From Rhodoferax lithotrophicus (lineage in GTDB: Bacteria > Pseudomonadota > Gammaproteobacteria > Burkholderiales > Burkholderiaceae_C): DNA of 64,000 bases. A program made the position numbers and the translations under genes. The DNA is taken from the NCBI RefSeq assembly GCF_019973615.1, contig NZ_AP024238.1, positions 1,550,001 through 1,614,000 of the forward strand. Direction: 5' to 3'. The notes under the pieces were generated by a model. That model saw only the letters and a program-made list of their open reading frames with translations. It searched no databases and was not told the DNA's origin. Of the stretch, positions 26,333 to 34,695 are shown one piece after another. Positions within the stretch are counted from its first letter, which is position 1. The number at the start of each line of letters is the position of its first letter.

Positions 26333-26739
26333 CACAAGATTTCTTCCTGCGCTGCGATAAGTCCAGCAACAGTTGCGGTGGTTGGGGGAGTGGCTAAGTA
26401 GGCGCTATGTGCTGATTCTCACGTCGGCACCATTTTCTGAATATCCCCCAAACAGGGGATTTGGTGGTGTAAATGACTAGTGCGTCGTGGGATTCATTTC
26501 ATATGCCATTTAAGCCTATAACGCTTATAAAGTAATCGTCAATAGCTATTGAAGATGTAGCAACTTTGTTAAACAAAGATGAGTTGCTTTCGTGCGCATT
26601 GATCTTGAGCGCATCATGATAAGTATCGGATATTGATACCTTGCATCTCTATTCATCAGACTTCACATGAAAAAAGAGACTATTTGGCCTGACGCAGCCC
26701 ACACTTGCGCCCATGTTCAACAACTCTTCAAGGAAACGT
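26333..26739. other. Intergenic stretch with hairpin and ~60-bp repeat copy R6
   Basis: About 400 bp with no gene that I can support. It contains a stem ATCCCC/GGGGAT (26443-26460) like the one in element C. It also has a diverged repeat copy (26500-26564: AAGCCTATAACGCTTATAAA then GTCAATAGCTATTGAAGATG). Towards the right end it holds the upstream region of the YiaA/B-type gene. Confidence 0.6.
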
Positions 26740-27222
26740 ATGCAAACCTCAACTCAAATGCTGATTCACCGTGATTCCAAGGCCTGGGTGCTGCAGGTGT
26801 GGGTGTCGTTTGGTCTGGCGGTGTTTTTGTGTGGTGTCGGGCTGGCCTGGTTGCCAGGCAAGGATCTGGATCGGGCGTTCATGGTGATGGGTTATTTCTT
26901 CTGCCTGTCGGCGGCGTTTGTGCTGGCCAAGTTTGTGCGCGACAACGAGGCCGCCCAGGCCGAGGGGCGGGTGGTTGATACCCCGCTGTTCAAGTTGGTG
27001 GTGTGGGGCGGCTTCTTTCTGGCCATGACACTCACCGGCTGGGGCTTGCTGCGCATGGAGGTGAATGAGGCCTATAAGGCGTTTCTGGGGGTGAGCTGGC
27101 TTTACCTGATCACTTGTACCTTTACCTTGGCCAAGACGCTGCGTGACCGCCATGAAGCTGACTTGAGCGAGGCACGTTTGCAGCATCAAATGCCTCGTGA
27201 CAAGCGCGACGTTTTGGCGTAA
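26740..27222 (+). CDS. YiaA/YiaB-type inner-membrane protein
   Basis: The ATG at 26740 follows AAGGA closely and is preferred over 26713, which has no such signal; 160 residues. Two repeats of a helix pair are visible: FMVMGYFFCLSAAFVLAKFV-RDN and FLGVSWLYLITCTFTLAKTL-RDR. This duplicated pattern defines the YiaAB domain family of membrane proteins. The molecular role of the family is not known. It lies 24 bp upstream of a secreted-protein gene and may be cotranscribed with it. Confidence 0.88.
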   Translation: MQTSTQMLIHRDSKAWVLQVWVSFGLAVFLCGVGLAWLPGKDLDRAFMVMGYFFCLSAAFVLAKFVRDNEAAQAEGRVVDTPLFKLVVWGGFFLAMTLTGWGLLRMEVNEAYKAFLGVSWLYLITCTFTLAKTLRDRHEADLSEARLQHQMPRDKRDVLA

Positions 27223-27246
27223 AACCTGATATATCAGGAGATCATC

Positions 27247-27705
27247 ATGAAACATAAATTTGCTACATACTTAATAGCTGCTTGTGCAATATCTATAAGC
27301 GCTACAGCCTCATTTGATGCGCAATCCCAAAGCGAGGTATCGGCCCTGAGTGCGGTGTTTGCCATGCCGGTGGCCTCGGTGGTTGCCGGGGCCAGTGCGG
27401 CCGCTGGTGCGATGGTGGCCATTCCGGCGGTGTTGTCTACGGCTGGGGCTGTGCTGGTGGTCAAGGCGGTTGAAGTCTCGGCGCGTGGCACGGTGTATGT
27501 GCTGGAGCGCGTCTCGGATGGTGTGCAGGTGAGTGTGGAGGTGCTCGGCCAGAGTGTTGCCGCCGTGTCGGTGGGTGTCGGTACGATGGCCACCGTGAGT
27601 GTGGTGGGAGCCGGGGTGTTGCTGTCTGTGGCGGGGGAGGTGATTGCGTTCATCCCCAATGAATTGGGTAAAGCCTTGCTGCATAACGAACGGGTGACCA
27701 AATGA
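27247..27705 (+). CDS. Exported hypothetical protein whose signal peptide is encoded by the ~60-bp repeat
   Basis: 152 residues, ATG 7 nt after AGGAG. The N-terminus MKHKFATYLIAACAISISAT is a Sec signal peptide (cleavage near ASF/DAQ). The rest is an Ala/Val/Gly/Ser-rich hydrophobic sequence with probable glycine-zipper-like helices (VVAGASAAAGAMVAIPAVLS). The bases coding for the signal peptide are an inverted copy of the ~60-bp repeat (CTACATACTTAATAGCTGCT, TGTGCAATATCTATAAGCGC). The stop overlaps the next gene's ATG by 4 bp (ATGA). Function unknown. Confidence 0.8.
   Translation: MKHKFATYLIAACAISISATASFDAQSQSEVSALSAVFAMPVASVVAGASAAAGAMVAIPAVLSTAGAVLVVKAVEVSARGTVYVLERVSDGVQVSVEVLGQSVAAVSVGVGTMATVSVVGAGVLLSVAGEVIAFIPNELGKALLHNERVTK
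27261..27315. repeat. ~60-bp repeat, copy R7, inside a coding region
   Basis: In reverse orientation to R4/R5: CTACATAC..AATAGCTGCTTG, a decayed centre and TATAAGCGCTACAGCCTC. The repeat is read in frame as the signal peptide of the 152-aa exported protein. Confidence 0.75.
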
Positions 27706-28550
27706 GCACGCTGTTTTCATCTCATCAGGTCAGCTGGCGCAAGATGCTGGCGCTGGCCTTGTTGGCCCTGGGTTTGCTGGGGAGCCTTCAGACGGCTCAC
27801 GCCGGGCGACCCTGCGACACACCTAAGCCGCCCAAGTTGCAGACGGTCACCCAGGCACTGGCGCTGGCGGAGCGTACGCTTCACGCGCTGGATGCCAGCG
27901 GAGCCCAGGTGGTGATACTGGCGCGGGCTGGGCAAGACCTGACAAGTTATGGCTTGCATTACTCGCATCTGGGTTTTGCTTACCAGCAGCCTGATTCGCA
28001 AGGCCATAGCCAGTGGCGGGTGCTGCACAAGCTGAATCAGTGTGGCACGGCGGTGTCTGACATTTACCGCCAGGGCTTGGGTGAGTTTTTTATGGATGAT
28101 TTGTGGCGTTTTGAGGCTGCCTGGGTGGTGCCCACACCCGAGGTGCAAACCCGGTTGTTGGCGCTGCTGCGTGATCAGCCCCGAGCTGTGTCACTGCATC
28201 ACAGGCCCTACAGCATGGTCAGCTACGTGTGGGGGCAAAAATACCAGCAATCCAACCAGTGGGCGATTGAAACCATGTCGCTGGCCATGGCACCAGAGCT
28301 GGGCATGGGCCCACCCACGCGCGAACGTGCGCAAGCCTGGATGCAGCTCACGGGCTACCAGCCCAGTGTGCTGAAGATTGGTGCGTTCACACGCTTGGGT
28401 GGGCGCATCACGTCCGCCAACGTGGCGTTTGATGACCACCCCAATGAAAAACGGTTTAATGATCGTATTGAAACCGTCACGGTGGATTCGGTGTTTGCAT
28501 GGATGCAGCGTGCGGGCTTGACCCGTCAGCCGGAAGTGAACTTGCGCTGA
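27702..28550 (+). CDS. DUF2145-family exported protein
   Basis: 282 residues with a signal peptide (KMLALALLALGLLGSLQTAHA-GR). Conserved features are LARAGQDLTSYGLHYSHLGF, WRVLHKLNQCGTAVSDIYRQ, GLGEFFMDD and YSMVSYVWGQKYQQSNQWAI, which match the DUF2145 family and are reminiscent of periplasmic NlpC/P60-like folds with a Cys/His pair. It overlaps the preceding exported-protein gene by 4 bp. The biochemical role is unknown. Confidence 0.85.
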   Translation: MSTLFSSHQVSWRKMLALALLALGLLGSLQTAHAGRPCDTPKPPKLQTVTQALALAERTLHALDASGAQVVILARAGQDLTSYGLHYSHLGFAYQQPDSQGHSQWRVLHKLNQCGTAVSDIYRQGLGEFFMDDLWRFEAAWVVPTPEVQTRLLALLRDQPRAVSLHHRPYSMVSYVWGQKYQQSNQWAIETMSLAMAPELGMGPPTRERAQAWMQLTGYQPSVLKIGAFTRLGGRITSANVAFDDHPNEKRFNDRIETVTVDSVFAWMQRAGLTRQPEVNLR

Positions 28551-28558
28551 CATGTATT

Positions 28559-28589
28559 TGTCACATGAGTGTCACATGAAGTCGTCACA
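28559..28589 (+). promoter_or_regulatory. PhoB-box-like repeats upstream of ppk1
   Basis: TGTCACA at 28559-28565 and again at 28570-28576, exactly 11 bp apart with 4-bp spacers, followed by CGTCACA (28583-28589) at an irregular distance. The 7-4-7 layout matches the PhoB box (CTGTCAT-N4-CTGTCAT). It lies about 35-60 bp before the ppk1 start. Confidence 0.75.
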
Positions 28590-28621
28590 ATTGGCAGAAT
28601 TGACACACCTTGATCTGCACG

Positions 28622-30727
28622 ATGGCCGTTTCACCTTCTCCAGTTTCCCCCATGCCAACGCCTGTTGATACCCGCTGGATCGACCGTGACATGAGTCTGC
28701 TGGCGTTTAACGCCCGCGTGTTGCACTGGGCACAAAAGCCAGACGTGCCCTTGCTGGAGCGGCTGCGCTACTTGTGTATTGTGTCGTCCAATCTGGATGA
28801 GTTTTTTGAGGTACGGGCCGCGCTTTACACCAGCCTGGCCAAGCCCAAAGCCGATCTGAGTGCCATTGATGCGCAAGCGCAAGAGGCCCTGAGTTTGGTA
28901 GCTCATAGTTTGGTGGCGACCCAGTACACGCTGTACAACGACGTGTTGTTGCCCGCTTTTGCCAAAGAAGGTATTCGCGTGGTGTCGCACAGTGAGCGTA
29001 CGCTGGCGCAGCAACGTTGGGTGAAGTCATTTTTTGAGCGCGAAGTGCGCCCATTGCTATTGCCGGTGGGGTTGGACCCGGCGCATCCGTTTCCACAGGT
29101 GGCCAACAAGTCGCTGAATTTCATTGTGCGTTTGTCCGGCCATGATGCGTTTGGCCGCGAGAATGAGATTGCCATTGTCAAAGTGCCGCGCAGCTTGCCG
29201 CGTTTTATCCGCTTGCCAGAGAAACTCTCGGGCAAGCGCACGCTGTTTGTGTCGATTTCAAGTGTTATCCGCAGTCACCTCAAAGACCTGTTTCCAGGCC
29301 GTACGGTGGGAGATTTTTCGCAATTTCGCGTTACCCGTCACTCAGACTTGTCGGTCGATGAAGAAGATGTCAAAAACCTGCGCACCGCGCTGCGCCAGGG
29401 TCTGGATCACCGTAACTATGGTCAGGCCGTGCGTCTGGAGGTGTCGGCGGGTTGTGCCGAGTCTTTGTCTGATATGTTGTTGCGCCAGTTTGAGCTGCCG
29501 ACCTCTGCGCTGTACCGGGTGCATGGCCCGGTGAACCTGGTGCGGTTGAACCAGTTGATTGATCTGGTGGATCAGCCCAAGTGGTTGTTCCCTTCTTATG
29601 AGCCCAGTTTTCCACAGCAACTGGCTCCGAACACGCCGATTTTTGAGCAGCTTCAAGCCGGTGACGTGCTGATTCATCAACCTTACGAGAGTTTTGACGG
29701 GGTTCTGGCCTTTTTGCGCGAAGCTGTGAATGATCCTGATGTGTTGGCCATCAAGCAAACCATTTACCGCACCGGGTCGGACTCGGCGCTGATGGAGTTG
29801 CTGCGCCAGGCGGTGCAGCGTGGCAAAGAAGTGACCGTGGTGGTGGAACTCAAGGCCCGCTTTGACGAAGAGGCCAACATCAACTGGGCCGAAAAGCTGG
29901 AATACATCGGCGCGCAGGTGGTGTATGGCGTGGTGGGCCTGAAAACCCATGCCAAGATGCTGCTGGTGTCGCGCCGGGAAGGGCGCAGCATTTGCCGCTA
30001 CGCACATTTGTCTACCGGTAACTACAACCCGAAAACGGCGCGGCTGTATACGGATATGAGTTATCTGACGCGTGACCCCAAGATTACCCAGGACATTGAA
30101 GCCGTTTTTGGCCTGCTGGCCAACCAGAGCCGTATTCCGCGCCTGAACAAGCTGATCCTGGCCCCATTTGCCTTGCAGCGCAGCCTGATTGAGCTGGTGG
30201 ATAAAACGGCCAAGGCCGCTGCAGCAGGTGTGACAAGCCGCATCATTCTGAAGATGAATACGCTCACGGATGAAAAATTGATGGAAGCGCTGGTGCGTGC
30301 TGGTCAGGCCGGGGTGGCGGTAGATCTGATCGTTCGCGGAGCCTGTATGCTGCCCGCGCAGCGAGTCGGCTTCACGGACAACATACGTGTGCGCTCCATC
30401 ATCGGGCGGTTTCTGGAGCACTCCCGGGTGTTTTACTTCCAGATGGGTACGCAGGAAACCTTGTATCTGTCCAGCGCCGACTGGATGAGCCGCAACATGT
30501 TGCGCCGGGTAGAGCTGGCTTGGCCGGTAGAAAACGCGGTCTTGCGTCAACGCGTGGTGGACGAGTGCCTGAACACCTATTTACACGACACGGTGGATGC
30601 CTGGACGATGCACCCCGACGGTCATTACACCCAGGTCAGCCCGACGCGCAGTCGTCTTGCCGCCAAGACAAAAGCTACTTTGGGTGCACAAGGCAAGCTG
30701 ATGGCAATGTATTCAGCCAAAGCGTGA
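28622..30727 (+). CDS. ppk: Polyphosphate kinase 1
   Basis: About 701 residues from ATG 28622; a TTG at 28610 is possible. All four PPK1 regions are present: the N-terminal domain (WIDRDMSLLAFNARVLHWAQ), head domain, and two PLD-like catalytic domains. The autophosphorylated His lies in GLKTHAKMLLVSRREG, and STGNYNPKTARLYTDMSYLT is highly conserved. The enzyme reversibly transfers ATP gamma-phosphate onto polyphosphate at the membrane. It is followed at 22 bp by sixA. The upstream 11-bp-period repeats suggest PhoB control. Confidence 0.97.
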   Translation: MAVSPSPVSPMPTPVDTRWIDRDMSLLAFNARVLHWAQKPDVPLLERLRYLCIVSSNLDEFFEVRAALYTSLAKPKADLSAIDAQAQEALSLVAHSLVATQYTLYNDVLLPAFAKEGIRVVSHSERTLAQQRWVKSFFEREVRPLLLPVGLDPAHPFPQVANKSLNFIVRLSGHDAFGRENEIAIVKVPRSLPRFIRLPEKLSGKRTLFVSISSVIRSHLKDLFPGRTVGDFSQFRVTRHSDLSVDEEDVKNLRTALRQGLDHRNYGQAVRLEVSAGCAESLSDMLLRQFELPTSALYRVHGPVNLVRLNQLIDLVDQPKWLFPSYEPSFPQQLAPNTPIFEQLQAGDVLIHQPYESFDGVLAFLREAVNDPDVLAIKQTIYRTGSDSALMELLRQAVQRGKEVTVVVELKARFDEEANINWAEKLEYIGAQVVYGVVGLKTHAKMLLVSRREGRSICRYAHLSTGNYNPKTARLYTDMSYLTRDPKITQDIEAVFGLLANQSRIPRLNKLILAPFALQRSLIELVDKTAKAAAAGVTSRIILKMNTLTDEKLMEALVRAGQAGVAVDLIVRGACMLPAQRVGFTDNIRVRSIIGRFLEHSRVFYFQMGTQETLYLSSADWMSRNMLRRVELAWPVENAVLRQRVVDECLNTYLHDTVDAWTMHPDGHYTQVSPTRSRLAAKTKATLGAQGKLMAMYSAKA

Positions 30728-30749
30728 ATACCTCTATAAGTGGTTTGAC

Positions 30750-31226
30750 ATGGATCTGATTTTGTGGCGACATGCGCAAGCCTTTGATGCCTTGCCTGGC
30801 TTTGATGATGCTTCGCGTGCACTCACGCCCAAGGGCGAGGGGCAGGCGGCCCGGGTAGCCAAGTGGCTTGACCGCCAGTTGCCTGAGAGTACACGTGTGC
30901 TGGTCAGCCCGGCCAGGCGGGCCGAGCAAACGGCCAAAGCACTCGGGCGCAAATACAAGCTGCGGGATGAACTGGTGCCAGAAAGCTCGGCCGATGAATT
31001 GCTGGCGCTGATCAAATGGTCGCCAGATGTCGGACCACCGCACAAAGGTGCGGTGTTATTGGTAGGACATCAACCTGTTTTAGGTCAGTTGGCCGCCCGT
31101 TTGCTGGGGAGCTCCGAGGCTGTGTGTGACATCCGCAAGGGCGCTGTGTGGTGGTTGCGCAGCCGCGCACGCGAAGACCAGTGGAGTACCTCATTACTCA
31201 CGGTGATCAGCCCCGAATTGATTTAG
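30750..31226 (+). CDS. sixA: Phosphohistidine phosphatase SixA-like
   Basis: 158 residues of the histidine-phosphatase (phosphoglycerate-mutase-like) superfamily. The N-terminal RHA triad is in LILWRHAQAF, VSPARRAEQTAKAL supplies a second Arg, and the second catalytic His is in LLVGHQPVLGQLA. SixA removes phosphate from protein phosphohistidines, for example in Hpt or PTS proteins. Only 22 bp separate it from ppk1, so it probably shares the Pho-type promoter. In-cell substrate is unknown here. Confidence 0.9.
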   Translation: MDLILWRHAQAFDALPGFDDASRALTPKGEGQAARVAKWLDRQLPESTRVLVSPARRAEQTAKALGRKYKLRDELVPESSADELLALIKWSPDVGPPHKGAVLLVGHQPVLGQLAARLLGSSEAVCDIRKGAVWWLRSRAREDQWSTSLLTVISPELI

Positions 31227-31241
31227 CCGTTCAGTTTGGGA

Positions 31242-31931
31242 TCACTTGGCATCTTTAGGCCGGCCGGTTTTGATGGTGGGGACATTGCTCAAGGCAAGCT
31301 TGTAAGCAATGTCGCTCATGGCTGCCAGCGCTTTGATACCAGCGCGGAGTAATTCACTTTTCTTCACGGATTGCCCTAGTTTGCCCGCGCGCAGTTTGAG
31401 GCTGTCAATGGCGGCGTACTCGTCTTTGGGCATGGTGAAGCTGTCGCGCACCAGTTTGGATTTTTTCACCTTGATCACTTCCACTGGAACCGTCACCGGC
31501 TTGGATGCAGTTGGTTTGGCAGCAGCAGGTTTGGTTGTCACAGGTTTAGCTACAGCAGGTTTAGCTACAGCAGGTTTAGTCACAGCAGGTTTAGTCACAG
31601 CAGGTTTAGTCACAGCAGGTTTAGTCACAGCAGGTTTAGTCACAGCAGGTTTAGTCACAGCAGGTTTAGTCACAGCAGGTTTAGTCACAGCAGGTTTAGT
31701 CACAGCAGGTTTAGTCACAGCAGGTTTAGTCACAGCAGGTTTGCGCACCACGGTTTTACTGACGACCACAGGTGCTGCCTTGGGGGTGACTTTTTTTACG
31801 CTGGTTTTGGCACTGGATTTAGCCGGGGCGCTTTTGACCGCTATCTGAGTTTCAGGTTGAGTGACTGCGGGCTGGGTTTCGACGAGGGCTTTTTCGGTGA
31901 CGGGTTGCGTGGTTGATGTGGTGGTCGCCAT
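31242..31931 (-). CDS. Lys/Pro/Ala-repeat protein with ribbon-helix-helix-like C-terminus
   Basis: 229 residues. Positions ~65-130 are pentapeptide repeats KPAVT (11) and KPAVA (2), giving a basic, extended histone-H1-like or AlgP-like arm. The C-terminal ~80 residues (KLVRDSFTMPKDEYAAIDSL then KLGQSVKKSELLRAGIKALA) look like an RHH-type DNA-binding domain: a beta strand with basic residues followed by two helices. It could condense DNA or act as a repressor. The upstream region has three TATAAAC half-sites, compatible with autoregulation. It is oriented with ppx and may share its transcript. Confidence 0.75.
   Translation of the reverse strand: MATTTSTTQPVTEKALVETQPAVTQPETQIAVKSAPAKSSAKTSVKKVTPKAAPVVVSKTVVRKPAVTKPAVTKPAVTKPAVTKPAVTKPAVTKPAVTKPAVTKPAVTKPAVTKPAVTKPAVAKPAVAKPVTTKPAAAKPTASKPVTVPVEVIKVKKSKLVRDSFTMPKDEYAAIDSLKLRAGKLGQSVKKSELLRAGIKALAAMSDIAYKLALSNVPTIKTGRPKDAK
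31546..31740 (-). repeat. Perfect 15-bp tandem repeat, 13 units, in frame
   Basis: On the plus strand the unit is TTAGTCACAGCAGGT (11 copies) preceded by two TTAGCTACAGCAGGT variants; 195 bp in total with no other differences. Each unit encodes KPAVT or KPAVA. The near-perfect nucleotide identity points to recent expansion or homogenisation, and copy number is likely to vary between strains without frameshift. Confidence 0.97.
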
Positions 31932-31952
31932 AAAGTTCCTTTGAAGTTGAAA

Positions 31953-31980
31953 GATATAAACAGTTTATACCGTTTATATC
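31953..31980. promoter_or_regulatory. Operator-like inverted/direct repeat upstream of the KPAVT-repeat gene
   Basis: GATATAAAC (31953-31961) and GTTTATATC (31972-31980) form a perfect 9-bp inverted repeat. A third half-site GTTTATA lies between them (31963-31969). It is 21-49 bp before the start codon, and AAAGGAAC follows as ribosome-binding site. RHH proteins bind such short spaced half-sites, so autoregulation is plausible. It may also contain the -10 element. Confidence 0.6.
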
Positions 31981-31995
31981 TTTTGTCAAATCAAA

Positions 31996-33489
31996 TCAAA
32001 GCACCACCAGCTCAAACGTCCAGTCGGTCTTTTGCCAAGCCAGGCACTCTTGGCGCAGAAGGTGCGCCGATTGCGGAAACTGCATGCTCCAGCTGTTGCT
32101 CACGGTCAGGCTAAGGCGTTGCCGCTGCTCGTTGCAACTCAAGGCCATATCCTGAATCTGCGGGCTTTGCCGGGCATGGCACAAAATCACAGCCAGGCGC
32201 AAGGACAGCAGCAGTTTGATGGAATCGGGTTCATCAAAATCGGCATCCAATTTTTTGAGCTTGCCACGGTGGCCAAGCACCAGCAGCCCCAGCCGATAGA
32301 GTTCTGTCATGCTGAAGCCAACGGTGTCGGCGTTTTCGAGAATGTAGGCACCGTGTTTGTGGTAGTCGCTGGTGGAAATGGCCATGCCAATTTCATGCAG
32401 CAAAGCAGCCCAACGTAGCTTGCGTTTGAGTTCGGCTGTGCGGGTAGATGGGGCCGGCAAGATGTGTTCAAGCAAGCGGCCAGCAACTTGGCTGACCCGT
32501 TCTGCCTGTGCGCTGTCGATGGCAAACTTTTGCGACAAGCGCTGCACCGAGGCATCCCGTGCATCGGTATCATGGCCATCACGTTCAACCATCTCCAGCA
32601 GCACCCCATGACGTAGCGCACCTTGGGCGACATGCAGGGTGTCGATGTGCAGCAACGTCATCAGCCCGCGCAACACACTCACGCCGCCACCAATCACCGC
32701 GCGTCGGTCATCTTTCAGACCTTCGAGCTGCAACTTGCTGGCATTACCTGCACGCAGCATGCATTTGACCAGCCAGTTCAAACCCTCACGACTGATCAGT
32801 CTGGCAGGCCAGCCGGCCATTTCAAGAACATCAGCCACTGCACCTACTGTGCCGGAAGCCCCATACGCACTGTCCCATTGGTTTCGCGGGTAATGGGTGA
32901 GCGCCTCTTCAAGCACGGCTTGTGCGGCAATTTCTGCGCGGTACATGGTGGTTTCCGTGAAGTCCCCTTTGGGAAAATATTTCATGGACCAAGCCACACT
33001 GCCCACCCGGAACGAGGCAGTTTGCAGGGTTTGTGTACCCGTGCCCAAAACCAGTTCGGTGGAGCGTCCCCCAATATCGATCACCAGGCGGCGTTCAGAA
33101 TTTTGCGGTAACAAATGTGTCACGCCCTGGTAGATCAGGCGCGCTTCTTCGGTGCCGGCAATCACTTCAATGGGGTAGCCCAGAATCTGGCAGCCACGCT
33201 GGATGAATTCTTCCCGGTTTTTGGCTTCGCGCAGGGTTTGGGTGGCCACGGCACGCATCTGTTCGGGCTTGAAGCCGTTCAGGCGTTCGGCAAAGCGTGC
33301 TAAGCAGTCCCAGCCACGGTTCATGGCCTCTAGCGATAAATTGCGGTCTTCGTCAAAGCCGTTGCCCAGACGAACTGTTTCTTTGAGGTAATCCACGCGC
33401 TGCAGTTGGCCGTGGTCGTAGCGACCAATTTCTAGACGAAAACTGTTCGAGCCAAGATCAATGGCTGCCAGGAATGTACCGTGTTTCAT
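31996..33489 (-). CDS. ppx: Exopolyphosphatase (Ppx/GppA family)
   Basis: 497 residues. The N-terminal actin-like fold is shown by FLAAIDLGSNSFRLEIGRYD and RLVIDIGGRSTELVLGTG, and GASGTVGAVADVL follows. The C-terminal half is HD-domain-like (ALLHEIGMAISTSDYHKHGA). It releases phosphate from polyphosphate ends. It is divergent from olsB and convergent with ppk1-sixA, so synthesis and breakdown of polyphosphate are encoded side by side. A PhoB-like box precedes it. Confidence 0.96.
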   Translation of the reverse strand: MKHGTFLAAIDLGSNSFRLEIGRYDHGQLQRVDYLKETVRLGNGFDEDRNLSLEAMNRGWDCLARFAERLNGFKPEQMRAVATQTLREAKNREEFIQRGCQILGYPIEVIAGTEEARLIYQGVTHLLPQNSERRLVIDIGGRSTELVLGTGTQTLQTASFRVGSVAWSMKYFPKGDFTETTMYRAEIAAQAVLEEALTHYPRNQWDSAYGASGTVGAVADVLEMAGWPARLISREGLNWLVKCMLRAGNASKLQLEGLKDDRRAVIGGGVSVLRGLMTLLHIDTLHVAQGALRHGVLLEMVERDGHDTDARDASVQRLSQKFAIDSAQAERVSQVAGRLLEHILPAPSTRTAELKRKLRWAALLHEIGMAISTSDYHKHGAYILENADTVGFSMTELYRLGLLVLGHRGKLKKLDADFDEPDSIKLLLSLRLAVILCHARQSPQIQDMALSCNEQRQRLSLTVSNSWSMQFPQSAHLLRQECLAWQKTDWTFELVVL

Positions 33490-33511
33490 GGTGTGAGTTT
33501 ATGGATTTTGT

Positions 33512-33529
33512 GTGACAAAAAGATGTCAA
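33512..33529 (-). promoter_or_regulatory. Possible PhoB box upstream of ppx
   Basis: Minus strand TTGACAT-CTTT-TTGTCAC fits the 7-4-7 Pho-box layout with three mismatches to CTGTCAT-N4-CTGTCAC. It is 23 bp upstream of the ppx ATG. This is the weakest of the four boxes proposed in this block. Confidence 0.45.
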
Positions 33530-33578
33530 TTTCAAGACATTTGTCCGGTTTTTGAGGCCAGCAGGGTTTCAGCAGGTG

Positions 33579-33606
33579 TGTCATACAACTGCCATCAAAA
33601 CGCCAT
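33579..33606 (+). promoter_or_regulatory. PhoB-box-like triple repeat upstream of olsB
   Basis: TGTCAT (33579), TGCCAT (33590) and CGCCAT (33601) are spaced exactly 11 bp apart. The period equals one helical turn, as in PhoB boxes that bind tandem dimers. It lies about 55-80 bp before the olsB start. Confidence 0.65.
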
Positions 33607-33659
33607 GAGCCTGTCACTTGGTGTGGCGATCATTACCTTGTTCAACCAAGGAGTACGAC

Positions 33660-34502
33660 ATGAGAGATCTGCCTAACCCCACCTTTGCATTTTCCCCGGT
33701 TTCCCTGCCCAGGGGGTCACTTCACCGATCCGAAACGGGCCAGTTTGAAGCGTTACCTTCGGCTTCCAAAGTGGAGCGCGCTGGTCTGCTGGTGTCGTGG
33801 GCCCGACATGCAGACGAAGTCCGGCAGGCCCAACGTCTGAGGTACCGGGTTTTTGCAGACGAAATGGGTGCCCGCCTGACCACACCGGTGGCCGGACACG
33901 ACATTGACCTGTTTGACAATTACTGCGAACACTTGCTGGTGCGTGATCAGGCCACCGAAGAGGTGGTGGGTACCTACCGCGTGCTCACACCCGCACAGGC
34001 CAAGCGTGTGGGCAGCACTTACAGCGATACCGAATTTGATTTGACTCGACTGCGCGGCTTGCGTGAGCGCATGGTGGAGTTGGGACGTAGTTGCGTGCAC
34101 CCGGACCATCGACATGGTGGCGTGATCATGGCGCTATGGGGTGCGTTGGCCGAATTCATGGTGCGTAATCAGCTCGACACCATGATTGGCTGCGCCAGTA
34201 TTCCCATGCTGCACAACGGTATCGTCAGCGGTGATGTGGCTGCCAGTATTTGGCAACAACTGAAAACCACGCAACTGGCACCGATTGAGTTGCATGTGCG
34301 GCCACGTTTGCCTTTGCCGGTGGAGCATCTCAACTGTTTTCTGGACGTTGAACCCCCGGCATTGATCAAAGGCTATTTGCGTCTGGGGGCCAAAGTGCTG
34401 GGCGCGCCAGCCTGGGACCCGGATTTCAACAGTGCTGATTTGCCCATGCTCATGCGCCTTACCGATTTGCCAGCGCGCTATCGCAAGCATTTCCTGGGTT
34501 GA
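33660..34502 (+). CDS. olsB: L-ornithine N(alpha)-acyltransferase OlsB-like
   Basis: The ATG at 33660 follows a strong AAGGAG; 280 residues. GNAT-fold acyltransferase features: QAQRLRYRVFADEMGARL, HDIDLFDNYCEHLLVRD, VVGTYRVL, ERMVELGRSCVHPDHRHGGV and PPALIKGYLRLGAKVLGAP. These match OlsB, which transfers a 3-hydroxyacyl chain from ACP to ornithine, the first step of ornithine-lipid synthesis. Ornithine lipids replace phospholipids under phosphate limitation, consistent with the Pho-type repeats upstream. No olsA candidate is adjacent; the acyltransferase at 12243 is a distant possibility only. Confidence 0.88.
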   Translation: MRDLPNPTFAFSPVSLPRGSLHRSETGQFEALPSASKVERAGLLVSWARHADEVRQAQRLRYRVFADEMGARLTTPVAGHDIDLFDNYCEHLLVRDQATEEVVGTYRVLTPAQAKRVGSTYSDTEFDLTRLRGLRERMVELGRSCVHPDHRHGGVIMALWGALAEFMVRNQLDTMIGCASIPMLHNGIVSGDVAASIWQQLKTTQLAPIELHVRPRLPLPVEHLNCFLDVEPPALIKGYLRLGAKVLGAPAWDPDFNSADLPMLMRLTDLPARYRKHFLG

Positions 34503-34601
34503 TTACAGCGTCGTTGATTCACTGCGTACGACATGTCTTCAGTCCATAAACAGAATGGGGTGTCAATTTTTGCCCACAATTCTGCGGCTGTATTCACAAA
34601 A

Positions 34602-34619
34602 CTGTCACATCACGTTCAT
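34602..34619 (+). promoter_or_regulatory. PhoB box upstream of phoX
   Basis: CTGTCAC-ATCA-CGTTCAT: first half exact, second half one change from the consensus, 11-bp period. It is about 77 bp before the phoX ATG. Confidence 0.75.
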
Positions 34620-34695
34620 ACGATCACGCTGGTTTGCAGCCGTCGCACGTGGTGCACGGTGCGTGCACTTCTCAACGATTAATTTTTGGAAAATC

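Noticed and set aside
29342..30550. 402-aa minus-strand frame
   Set aside because: Antisense to ppk1; no domain resemblance.
31546..31740. Possible CRISPR array
   Set aside because: The units are contiguous 15-bp in-frame tandem repeats with no spacers.
31309..31848. 179-aa plus-strand frame with Ala-Gly-Leu-Val-Thr repeats
   Set aside because: It exists only because the 15-bp repeat is open in several frames; the minus-strand frame has a promoter-like operator, ribosome-binding site and a folded C-terminus.
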